This document shows positions 35,244 to 43,061 of a stretch of DNA of 43,888 bases, in pieces. The notes below the pieces were generated by a model, which saw only the letters and a list, made by a program, of their open reading frames with translations, was not told the origin of the DNA and made no database searches. The position numbers and the translations under genes were made by a program. Source of the stretch: an uncultured Erysipelotrichaceae bacterium (GTDB lineage: Bacteria; Bacillota_I; Bacilli_A; Erysipelotrichales; Erysipelotrichaceae); the NCBI GenBank assembly GCA_946537835.1, contig CAMNGB010000003.1, forward strand, positions 1-43,888, in the 5' to 3' direction. Within the stretch, counting starts at the first letter, position 1; each line of letters opens with the position of its first letter.

Positions 35244-35913
35244 TACAACAATACTGATTTACGGAAAAACGGATTCTGCTGAACTTCAGCAGGGAATCCG
35301 GAAAACAGAAGAAGAACTGAAAATACAGATCGGCACGGAAACCGGCGGAGTGAAACATCTCATGTACCGGCAGTATGATCTGTATTTTATTGATATCGAC
35401 AGGAATGAAGACTGGCAGGAAAAGACCTGCTTCATTCCCGATCCGCATCATCGTCTGGTGCTGATCGGAAACAGCATGAAAGAATACCGTGAAGCCTTCC
35501 GGTACCACTGCTATGATTTTCTTTACCGCCGGGAAACGGATGCCGAGCTGAAACGGATCCTGCAGAGATATTTCCGGGAAATAAGGGAAGTCATCCCGGT
35601 CCGCATCAACGGCCGGAAAACAGAGATTCCCGTAACCTGTATTAAAGCAGTCGAGGCTGAAAGGAACAGGATCTGCCTGATTACCGGCAGAGGCTGTCTG
35701 TACAGAAGGGGAACCCTGAAAAAACTTGCGGCCGACTACGGTCTGATGCGGCGTTTTGTGCGCATCAACCGTTCACAGCTGATTGCCGTATCCGAAGTTG
35801 AAACAGTAAAAGGCAGTACGGTATGGATGAAAGACGGCAGCCGGTATTATATTTCGCGGCGTTTTCTGAGTGCCGCAAAAAGCAGACTGATGAATGGACA
35901 GGATGTGTTGTAA
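35227..35913 (+). CDS. Second LytTR-family regulator with degenerate receiver
   Basis: The 228-aa product starts MAKRNNTTILIYGKTDSAE; the receiver acidic pair is replaced by G-K, the aspartate region survives as YDLYFIDIDRN, and the threonine and lysine positions read LVLIGNS and DFLYRRE. The C-terminal LytTR domain is RKTEIPVTCIKAVEAERNRICLITGRG ... FVRINRSQLIAVSEVETVKG. A frame open to 35125 exists but overlaps the XRE gene. It ends at the -35 element of the ABC promoter. With the first regulator it makes a pair of probably phosphorylation-independent LytTR proteins. Confidence 0.82.
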   Translation: MAKRNNTTILIYGKTDSAELQQGIRKTEEELKIQIGTETGGVKHLMYRQYDLYFIDIDRNEDWQEKTCFIPDPHHRLVLIGNSMKEYREAFRYHCYDFLYRRETDAELKRILQRYFREIREVIPVRINGRKTEIPVTCIKAVEAERNRICLITGRGCLYRRGTLKKLAADYGLMRRFVRINRSQLIAVSEVETVKGSTVWMKDGSRYYISRRFLSAAKSRLMNGQDVL

Positions 35914-35936
35914 GCTTCCTTTTTTTCCATTACAAT
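35908..35936 (+). promoter_or_regulatory. Promoter of the ABC transporter genes
   Basis: TTGTAA (35908-35913) and TACAAT (35931-35936) are 17 bases apart, with a start near 35943 and an AGGAGG site at 35949-35954. The -35 element lies in the last codons of the second LytTR gene. Confidence 0.7.
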
Positions 35937-35960
35937 GAGCAGGTAATCAGGAGGCAGACA

Positions 35961-36731
35961 ATGGATGATATCGTACTTTATACCAAAAATCTGAAGTAAG
36001 TCTACAATGCCGATTCCCTGAATGCCGTCACTGCTCTGCACGACATCAACATCGAAGTGCACAAGGGAGATTTTCTCGGTGTCATGGGCCCTTCGGGATC
36101 CGGCAAATCCACATTTATCAACATGATTTCAACAATGGACTATCCGACCGACGGACAGGTCTATATCCAGGGCCGGAATGTCATGAACATGAGTGCCAAT
36201 GAAATCGGTCATTTCCGGTATGAGAACCTGGGATTTATCTTCCAGAATTTCAATCTTCTGGATACCCATACAATTTATGAAAATATCGCTCTGCCGCTGA
36301 CGCTTGCCAAGGCCGATCCGAAGCTGATCGAAGACAAGGTAACGGATATTGCCAAAAAGCTGAATATCGATATGCTGCTGAACAAGCTGCCGCTGGAATG
36401 CTCGGGCGGACAGAGACAGAGAACAGCCATTGCCAGAGCGCTGATCAATGATCCCGGCATCATCGTTGCCGACGAGCCGACCGGCAATCTGGACTCCGAG
36501 AATTCGGAAGAACTGATGGAACTGTTTGAAAAAATGAACAGGGAAAGCGGCGCAACCATTGTCATGGTAACGCATGATTCCTATGTTGCCTCCTTTACTT
36601 CAAGACTGATCTTTATCCGTGACGGTGCCATCAGCACCGAAATCACAAGAGAAGGCATGGATCAGGACGAATACTTCCAGAAGATCGTATCCATCAGCTC
36701 TGCCGGCAGAAGCAGGAGAAAACGGGCATGA
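35961..36731 (+). pseudogene. ABC transporter ATP-binding protein with in-frame TAA at codon 13
   Basis: Read through the stop, 256 codons encode a MacB/BceA-type ATPase: Walker A GPSGSGKST (43-51), Q-loop FQNFNLLD, signature ECSGGQRQR, Walker B IIVADEPTGNLD and the H-loop VMVTHDS. The strong AGGAGG and ATG at 35961 give MDDIVLYTKNLK and then TAA (35997-35999); the frame continues VYNADSLNAVTALHDI, where family members read 'LkKvY'. One AAA-to-TAA change explains it. The next standard start is GTG at 36057, with no ribosome binding site, which would lose the adenine-stacking segment. It is either a recent nonsense mutation, a sequencing error or read-through; everything downstream is intact. 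Confidence 0.85.
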
Positions 36732-38041
36732 TCTTCAAAGAAGCGATCCGGTCGCTGAAGAACAGCAGATCCAAGGCCCTGTTCTTTGCCCTGACGTTTT
36801 ATATCACGACAGCTCTGCTGTTTGTCTATTTCAATATGGCAAATGCCGCAACCGGCGGAGAAATCGAAGTCTATGTCTCCAGCAGCAATCTGGCCGATCT
36901 GATCCAGATGATGGAGAAGGGCAATGCCGGCAACCTGATGATGGTCTTCATCGTCATCATGTGCTTTATCGATCTGCTTTTCTGCAATGACTTCTTTGTC
37001 AAGAACAAGGCAAAGGAACTGGCTGTCCGCATGATCTGCGGCGCCACCTATATTCATCTGGCAATGTATCTGCTGATCCAGACGGTGCTGCTGATGGTAA
37101 TATCGATTCCTCTCGGCATTGCCACCGGCTACGGGCTGATCGGGCTGATGAATGCACTGCTTGCAGCCCAGGGAGAAACCCTGGTCGTTACCGTATCGTC
37201 ATATGCCCTGGTAGAGTTCTTTGCCGTGATTCTGTTTGTTGTCTTCTGGACGGTGCTGCTGAACTGCAGCTTTGCCTACAAGAGCGGTGCCGTACTGCTT
37301 GCCGGCGGCAATATGGGGGCAATGAAGGACAGGAATTCCTACGGCCTGGCTTCGAAGCCGGCAGTGCAGATGATTCTGAATGTGATCGGAGTCATTGCCG
37401 CAGTGCTGCCGCTGTATAACTTCTTCAACGGTTCCGGTGCCCTGGCTGTCAGTATGGTGATCGGCTGTGTCGGTCTCAGCCGTGTCATGGACTATCTGTT
37501 CCTGCCGCTGCTGACAAGAAATAACCGTCACAGCGGTACAAGGAACAACATAGGCATGATTTCCAACGGCTTTCTGCGCCGGGATCTGCAGTTTTCGAAG
37601 ATTACGATCTTCCTGCTGATCTGCGATCTGATGATTGTCATGACAATGCTGTTTGCCAGAAAGAATACACCGCTGGAGTATCTGCTTGTCGTTGTTTCCT
37701 ATATCAGCATCTCGGTGCTGCAGTCGCTGACGATCATGTTCAGACTGGAAACCGATCTTTCCGGACGTTTTCAGGAATATCATATTCTTTCCCAGGTCGG
37801 TGTATCCGAAGCGGATAAGAAAAAAATCATGCACAGCGAGGTATCCAAATTCTATCTGATCGTTCTGCTGATCATTGCCGTCTATGCCGGAACGGCATTC
37901 CTGTCACTCTACAGGAGTCAGCAGGCAACGGGAGGACAGATCATGCTGCTGGCACTCAGTGCCGTTCTGCCGGTGCTTGCGGTAGATCTTCTGACCCGCA
38001 TCTATTACGGACAGGTCATCCGCGAACCTGTCAGAGACTGA
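36728..38041 (+). CDS. ABC transporter permease, FtsX/BceB-like
   Basis: The 437-aa protein has about ten hydrophobic segments (near 17-37, 70-88, 108-133, 158-178, 212-232, 236-254, 290-310, 316-337, 374-395, 402-420) and lacks the large extracellular loop of antibiotic-sensing BceB. FKEAIRSLKNSRSKALFFALTFYITTALL is a typical FtsX-family N-terminus. It overlaps the ATPase by 4 bases (ATGA), so its translation depends on ribosomes reaching the ATPase end. The substrate is unknown; a peptide antibiotic or lipid is usual for this group. The gene is intact. Confidence 0.87.
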   Translation: MIFKEAIRSLKNSRSKALFFALTFYITTALLFVYFNMANAATGGEIEVYVSSSNLADLIQMMEKGNAGNLMMVFIVIMCFIDLLFCNDFFVKNKAKELAVRMICGATYIHLAMYLLIQTVLLMVISIPLGIATGYGLIGLMNALLAAQGETLVVTVSSYALVEFFAVILFVVFWTVLLNCSFAYKSGAVLLAGGNMGAMKDRNSYGLASKPAVQMILNVIGVIAAVLPLYNFFNGSGALAVSMVIGCVGLSRVMDYLFLPLLTRNNRHSGTRNNIGMISNGFLRRDLQFSKITIFLLICDLMIVMTMLFARKNTPLEYLLVVVSYISISVLQSLTIMFRLETDLSGRFQEYHILSQVGVSEADKKKIMHSEVSKFYLIVLLIIAVYAGTAFLSLYRSQQATGGQIMLLALSAVLPVLAVDLLTRIYYGQVIREPVRD

Positions 38042-38045
38042 AAAA

Positions 38046-38090
38046 AAGAACTTCATTGCCTGATCTCATCGATCATGGCAAGAAGTTCTT
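38046..38090. terminator. Bidirectional terminator overlapping the end of the DNPH1-like gene
   Basis: AAGAACTTC ... GAAGTTCTT, with inner TTGCC/GGCAA and TGATC/GATCA pairings, builds one long hairpin with T-rich tails both ways. It serves the permease gene and the convergent hydrolase, whose last codons it spans. Confidence 0.8.
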
Positions 38091-38460
38091 CTTTTGTTTC
38101 GTAGGGATGAATGTGAAAGTACGGATCCCCCTTTAACATGGCAGAAAGATTTGTTTTCGAAGGGCGGTAGAAGATATGCACCGGCTTGTTCAGCTTTTCG
38201 GCATAGGCCAGTTCATAGCCGACACCGAGCGAAGGCACCGTGCATTCGGCAATGACCATATCGCATTCCCTGAGCCAGGCGGTATCCTTGTCATAGATTT
38301 TCGCATCGTCACGGAAACTGCCTTCCTTTGCGGAATGGGACAGATCTCCGACCTGTTCGGTCAGGACAGTATCCGTTTCATTGATGTGCATGATCGCTTC
38401 ATGATAGAGAGCGGTATCGGACTGACCGCCGCGGATGGATCCGGCAAAGTAGATTTTCAT
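38053..38460 (-). CDS. 2'-deoxynucleoside 5'-phosphate N-hydrolase, DNPH1/RCL family
   Basis: The 135-aa protein begins MKIYFAGSIRGGQSD, the DNPH1 (RCL) signature, and has IAECTVPSLGVGYEL with E83 as the probable catalytic glutamate. DNPH1 enzymes cleave the glycosidic bond of deoxynucleoside monophosphates, removing modified or damaged ones. It differs from nucleoside deoxyribosyltransferases mainly by the GSIRGG loop. An AAGGAG site precedes the ATG. It is divergent from the Nudix gene, which may share a nucleotide-cleaning role. Confidence 0.88.
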   Translation of the reverse strand: MKIYFAGSIRGGQSDTALYHEAIMHINETDTVLTEQVGDLSHSAKEGSFRDDAKIYDKDTAWLRECDMVIAECTVPSLGVGYELAYAEKLNKPVHIFYRPSKTNLSAMLKGDPYFHIHPYETKEELLAMIDEIRQ

Positions 38461-38515
38461 AAACGTACTCCTTAAACCTATTATATAATATTGAAAAAAT
38501 ACAGGAGATCATCGT

Positions 38516-39061
38516 ATGGATCTGAAAGAAAAAACAATCAAAAAGGAGTATGTCTATCAGGGACTGATCCTCAATGTCCGCAAGGATGAAGCGGAAACGG
38601 CAGACGGCCAGAGAGTGCCGCGGGAAGTTGTCGAACATCCCGGCGGCGTCGGCATTGCCATGGAAGACGATGAAGGAAAGTTCTTCATGGTAACCCAGTA
38701 CCGCTATGCCCAGGAGAAGGTCATGACAGAATATCCGGCCGGCAAGCGGGAAGCAGGGGAAGAACCGCTGCTGACGGCGCAGCGTGAGATCATCGAAGAA
38801 ACCGGCTATGAAGGAACGGATTTTTTCTATCTCGGACAGATGGCGCCGACACCGGCATACGACAGCGAGATTATTCATCTGTTTTATGCAAGGCAGGGAG
38901 AATTCAGGGGCCAGCACCTGGATGCGGATGAAGATCTGAATGTATCAAAGATGACATTGGACGAAATCACTGCGAAAATTGTCAGTGGAGAAATCACCGA
39001 TGCCAAGACCATTGGCATGACATTCTTAGTCAGAGCATATAAGGAGGGGAAATATGACTAA
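38516..39061 (+). CDS. Nudix hydrolase, ADP-ribose pyrophosphatase-like
   Basis: The 181-aa protein carries a complete Nudix box, G76-x5-E82-x7-R90-E91-x2-E94-E95-x-G97. The pattern TQYRYAQEKVMTEYPAGK before the box and MAPTPAYDSEIIHLFYAR after it match NudF-type ADP-ribose pyrophosphatases, which return ADP-ribose to AMP and ribose-5-phosphate. An AGGAG site lies before the ATG and a TATAAT at 38484-38489 is a likely -10. Its last 8 bases overlap the first S9 peptidase gene. Confidence 0.92.
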   Translation: MDLKEKTIKKEYVYQGLILNVRKDEAETADGQRVPREVVEHPGGVGIAMEDDEGKFFMVTQYRYAQEKVMTEYPAGKREAGEEPLLTAQREIIEETGYEGTDFFYLGQMAPTPAYDSEIIHLFYARQGEFRGQHLDADEDLNVSKMTLDEITAKIVSGEITDAKTIGMTFLVRAYKEGKYD

Positions 39062-41030
39062 AGAACCAGTAGTAATCAGAGATCTGCTGAATTTCAGATT
39101 TCCGGAAAACCTGCAGTACAGCCCGAAGGGAACCTACCTTGCTTTCCAGGTTGCGAAGGCAAACGAAAAGAAGAACAGCTATGACCGTGATGTATGGCTC
39201 GTAAAGGACGGCAAGGCAAAACAGCTGACCGCCACACTGAATACATCCATCATCGGCTGGGAAGATGATACGACACTGGTTGTCACCAGACCGACGGAAG
39301 ATGATGTCCCGGGAATGACAAATCTGTTCAGAATCGATGTGACCGGCGGCGAAGCACAGAAATGGATCACTCTGCCGTTTGCTGTCAGAGAATTCAAGAA
39401 GGTATCCAGCGGAGTCTATGCGGCACTCGGCCTGATCGATGCCAATGACCCGGATGCATATAAGGACAACGAAGAAACCAGAAAGAAGAAGCTGGAAGAA
39501 AAGAAAGCCGAAGAAGACTACCATGTCGTGGACGAAGTTCCGTACTGGTTCAACAATGTCGGCTATATCAACAAGCGCAGAACGGCTCTGTTTATCGTAA
39601 AGACAGGTGCCGGCGTTGAAAGCAGAAGAGTGACTGCACCGAAGTTTGATGTTGCTGAAATCCTGGTGGAAGGAAACAAGGTCTACTATGCCGGCAATAC
39701 GAAAGACAGAAGACAGCAGATGACAGACAAGGTATATGCCTATGATACCGAAAGCGGCAAAACCGAGACGGTCTACGGCAAGAATACCCATTCCATCCAC
39801 AGCCTGATGTTCCTGAAGGGCGAACTGTATGCCCAGGCTTCCGATATGAAGGAATTCGGCATCAATGAGACCGGTGCCTTCACAAAGATTGCCGATCAGA
39901 AGCTGGAAACCATTCTCAAGCCGGAACGGCAGCTTCATGATACGGTCGGCGGCGATATCAGCCTCGGCGGCGGCCGTCAGAGCAAGGTCTTCAGGGATGC
40001 CTTCTATACCCTGGCAACGGAAGAAGATCATACCGAACTGTGGAAGTATGACAGCAGCTTCAACAAGACTGTCCTGCTTGCGGAAACAGGCAATACATAT
40101 TTCTTTGATGTTGCCGGCAAAAAGATTGCCTTTGCCAGAGCATCGGAAACAAGCCTCATGGAAATCTATGAGATGGATCTGAACGGCAAAAATGTTGTCA
40201 AGTTAACAAATCTGAACGGCGATGCCCTCAAGGGCAAATACATTGCCAGGCCGAATCTGATCAACTACACCTCCGGTGAGGATCAGCTGCACGGCTGGGT
40301 GCTGCTGCCGCAGAACTTTGACAAAAAGAAGAAGTATCCGGCAATTCTGGATATCCACGGCGGTCCGCGTACGGTCTACGGCACCAACTTCTTCCATGAA
40401 ATGCAGGTCTGGGCTTCCAAAGGCTATGTTGTCTTCTTTACCAACATCAGAGGCTCTGACGGACGCGGCGATGAATTTGCCGATATCAGGGATCAGTACG
40501 GTTCTGTCGACTTCGACAACCTGATGGACTTTGTCGATGCCGTACTGAAGAAGTATCCGAACATCGATGAAAAGAGAATCTGCGAAACCGGCGGATCCTA
40601 CGGCGGCTTCATGACCAACTGGATCATTACCCATACCGACAGATTCTGCTGTGCTGCTTCCCAGCGTTCCATTGCCAACTGGGTCAGCTTCTCGTTCATC
40701 AGCGACATCGGTCTCTATTTCGGACCGGATCAGTGCGGTGCCAGGGGACTCTTCGGCGAAGCCAACACGGAATATCTGTGGAATCATTCGCCGCTGAAGT
40801 ATGCCGAAAACTGCAAGACACCGACGCTGTTCATCCACAGTGACGAAGACTTCAGATGCCCGCTGCCGGAAGGCATGCAGATGATGCAGGCACTGGCTGT
40901 GCGCAATGTTGAAACACGTCTTGTTGTCTTCAAGGGTGAGAACCATGAACTGAGCCGCAGCGGCAAGCCTCTGCACAGAATCAGACGTCTGGAAGAAATC
41001 ACCGGCTGGTTTGAAAAGCACGCAAAGTAA
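39054..41030 (+). CDS. S9 family prolyl-oligopeptidase-like peptidase (first of a pair)
   Basis: The 658-aa enzyme has an N-terminal seven-bladed beta-propeller (residues about 10-400) and an alpha/beta-hydrolase domain. The triad is S515 in GGSYGGF, D599 in HSDEDFRCP and H631 in GENHELSR, as in acylaminoacyl-peptidases (S9C). No signal peptide, so it acts in the cytoplasm on short peptides. AAGGAGG precedes the ATG, which overlaps the Nudix stop by 8 bases. It is co-transcribed with the second copy, 2 bp downstream. Confidence 0.95.
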   Translation: MTKEPVVIRDLLNFRFPENLQYSPKGTYLAFQVAKANEKKNSYDRDVWLVKDGKAKQLTATLNTSIIGWEDDTTLVVTRPTEDDVPGMTNLFRIDVTGGEAQKWITLPFAVREFKKVSSGVYAALGLIDANDPDAYKDNEETRKKKLEEKKAEEDYHVVDEVPYWFNNVGYINKRRTALFIVKTGAGVESRRVTAPKFDVAEILVEGNKVYYAGNTKDRRQQMTDKVYAYDTESGKTETVYGKNTHSIHSLMFLKGELYAQASDMKEFGINETGAFTKIADQKLETILKPERQLHDTVGGDISLGGGRQSKVFRDAFYTLATEEDHTELWKYDSSFNKTVLLAETGNTYFFDVAGKKIAFARASETSLMEIYEMDLNGKNVVKLTNLNGDALKGKYIARPNLINYTSGEDQLHGWVLLPQNFDKKKKYPAILDIHGGPRTVYGTNFFHEMQVWASKGYVVFFTNIRGSDGRGDEFADIRDQYGSVDFDNLMDFVDAVLKKYPNIDEKRICETGGSYGGFMTNWIITHTDRFCCAASQRSIANWVSFSFISDIGLYFGPDQCGARGLFGEANTEYLWNHSPLKYAENCKTPTLFIHSDEDFRCPLPEGMQMMQALAVRNVETRLVVFKGENHELSRSGKPLHRIRRLEEITGWFEKHAK

Positions 41031-41032
41031 TT

Positions 41033-42994
41033 ATGAAAAAAGAACAGATCAAAATCGAAGATATTCTGAACTACAGATACCCGTCCGGACTGCGTTTCAG
41101 TCCGGATGGGAAAGTTCTGGTCTTTGAGGTGGCCGGCACAAAGAAAGACAGGAGCGGCTATTACCGTGATGTCTGGATGGTCAGGGACGGCAGGGTTTCC
41201 CAGCTGACGGCTTCCCTGAATGCCGGCATTCTGGACTTTGAGGACAGCAGTCATCTGCTTCTGAGAAGAACCGGAAACGATCATGAGGACGGAACGTCGG
41301 AAGTATTCCGCATCGATGTCAGCGGCGGTGAAGCACTGCCGTACATGACACTGCCTCTGGCACTTTCTTCCCTGAAGGCAGTCGGAAAGAACCGCTATGT
41401 TCTGACCGCTTCGATTGAGCGGGATGATCCCGATGCCTATCAGGACAGCGCCGAAGTCAGAAAAGAAAAGCTGGAAAAGAAAAAGCAGGACAGGGACTAT
41501 CATGTTGTCGATGAAATTCCCTACTGGATCAACAATGTCGGATTCATCAACGGCAAAAGAACGGCACTGTTCCTGCTGGAAGACGGAAAGCTGAAGCGGC
41601 TGACCGGACCGAACACCAATGTTGATGAATTTGTCGTTGACGGCGACACGGTCTATTACACAGCTGAAACCTGGACGGGAAAGATGAAGATGCGTGACTG
41701 CATCTATGCATATTCCCTGAAGACAGGAAAGAGGGAAACCCTCTGGGGCAGAAAAAACATGGCAATTTCAAACCTGTTTGTTCTGGATCATCAGCTGTAC
41801 TGTCAGGCAACCGACAAGAAGGCATACGGCTCCAATGAGACAGGCATGATCGTAAAGGTCCTGAAGAATGAACTTGCCTTTGTCAAGGATCCGGTGCTGG
41901 CTCTGCACAGCAGTGTCGGCTCCGATGTGACCATGGGCGGCGGAAAGCAGAATACCGTGGACGGAAACGCCCTGTATTCGCTGGTGACGGACGATGATCA
42001 TACGGCCGTATGGAAGTTTGACAGGAATTTCAGACAGACAGCCGTTCTGGATCGGAATCTTGCCATCAAATGCCTGGATGTGAAAAAAGGCAGGATCGCA
42101 GTCATCGCATCTGATGAAACCCATCTGTTTGAAGTCTATGAACTGGAAAACGGGGAACTGAAGAAGCTGACATCCTTCAATGATGAAGCACTGAAGGGCC
42201 GCTATATTGCCAGGCCGAAGCGGGTGGACTTTACATCCGGTGACACCCAGCTGCACGGCTGGGTGCTGCTGCCGCAGAATTATAACAGAAAGAAAAAATA
42301 TCCGGCGATCCTGGATATTCACGGCGGACCGAGAGTTGTCTACGGAACCAATTTCTTCCATGAGATGCAGCTGTGGGCATCCCGCGGCTTTGCGGTGATG
42401 TTCTGCAATATCAGAGGTTCGGACGGAAGAGGCGATGAATTCGCCGATATCCGTGATCAGTACGGATATGTCGATTATGACAACCTGATGGATTTCACCG
42501 ATGCGGTTCTGAAACAGTATCCGAATATTGATGACAAGAAGGTGTGTGTGACCGGCGGATCCTACGGCGGCTTCATGACCAACTGGATCATCGGCCATAC
42601 CGACAGATTCTGCTGTGCCGTATCGCAGCGTTCGATTTCCAACTGGATCTCAAAAGCGCTGATTTCCGATATCGGCTATTATCACAATGCCGATCAGCAC
42701 GGTGCACCGCATATCTTTGACGGCTTTGATCATCTGTGGGATCATTCACCGCTGCACTATGCACAGGGCTGCAAGACGCCGACGCTGTTCATTCACAGTG
42801 AAGAGGACTACCGCTGTCCGCTGCCGGAAGGCATGCAGATGATGCAGGCCCTGGCCGTGCAGAATGTTGAGACGCGGATGGTAATCTTCAAGGGTGAGAA
42901 CCATGAACTGAGCCGCAGCGGCAAGCCTCTGCACAGAATCAGAAGACTGAAGGAAATGACAGACTGGTTTGAGAAACACACCGGCCTGCGCTAA
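41033..42994 (+). CDS. S9 family prolyl-oligopeptidase-like peptidase (second of a pair)
   Basis: The 653-aa product is a close paralogue of the preceding gene; the hydrolase domains agree over long stretches (IRDQYG.VD.DNLMDF, GCKTPTLFIHS, MQMMQALAV.NVETR). The triad is intact: S510, D592, H624. The N-terminal propeller has diverged more, which suggests a different substrate gate. It starts 2 bp after the first copy, so the pair most likely arose by tandem duplication. No hairpin terminator follows before the DegV promoter. Confidence 0.95.
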   Translation: MKKEQIKIEDILNYRYPSGLRFSPDGKVLVFEVAGTKKDRSGYYRDVWMVRDGRVSQLTASLNAGILDFEDSSHLLLRRTGNDHEDGTSEVFRIDVSGGEALPYMTLPLALSSLKAVGKNRYVLTASIERDDPDAYQDSAEVRKEKLEKKKQDRDYHVVDEIPYWINNVGFINGKRTALFLLEDGKLKRLTGPNTNVDEFVVDGDTVYYTAETWTGKMKMRDCIYAYSLKTGKRETLWGRKNMAISNLFVLDHQLYCQATDKKAYGSNETGMIVKVLKNELAFVKDPVLALHSSVGSDVTMGGGKQNTVDGNALYSLVTDDDHTAVWKFDRNFRQTAVLDRNLAIKCLDVKKGRIAVIASDETHLFEVYELENGELKKLTSFNDEALKGRYIARPKRVDFTSGDTQLHGWVLLPQNYNRKKKYPAILDIHGGPRVVYGTNFFHEMQLWASRGFAVMFCNIRGSDGRGDEFADIRDQYGYVDYDNLMDFTDAVLKQYPNIDDKKVCVTGGSYGGFMTNWIIGHTDRFCCAVSQRSISNWISKALISDIGYYHNADQHGAPHIFDGFDHLWDHSPLHYAQGCKTPTLFIHSEEDYRCPLPEGMQMMQALAVQNVETRMVIFKGENHELSRSGKPLHRIRRLKEMTDWFEKHTGLR

Positions 42995-43011
42995 CGGTTT
43001 TCAGATATCCC

Positions 43012-43041
43012 TTGACAGGGTATTTGAAAGATCATTATCAT
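43012..43041 (+). promoter_or_regulatory. Promoter of the DegV gene
   Basis: TTGACA (43012-43017) and TATCAT (43036-43041) are 18 bases apart, with a start near 43048 and an AGAGGTGA ribosome binding site before the ATG. Confidence 0.75.
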
Positions 43042-43061
43042 AAGTGAAAGAGGTGACGCAT

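Noticed and set aside
35997-35999. Recoding of the TAA as a special amino acid
   Set aside because: Known recoding uses UGA (selenocysteine) or UAG (pyrrolysine); UAA recoding is not expected and other genes here use TAA as stop.
40320-42960. Long near-repeat between the two S9 genes read as a mobile element
   Set aside because: The similarity follows the coding frames and fits gene duplication; there are no terminal repeats or transposase.
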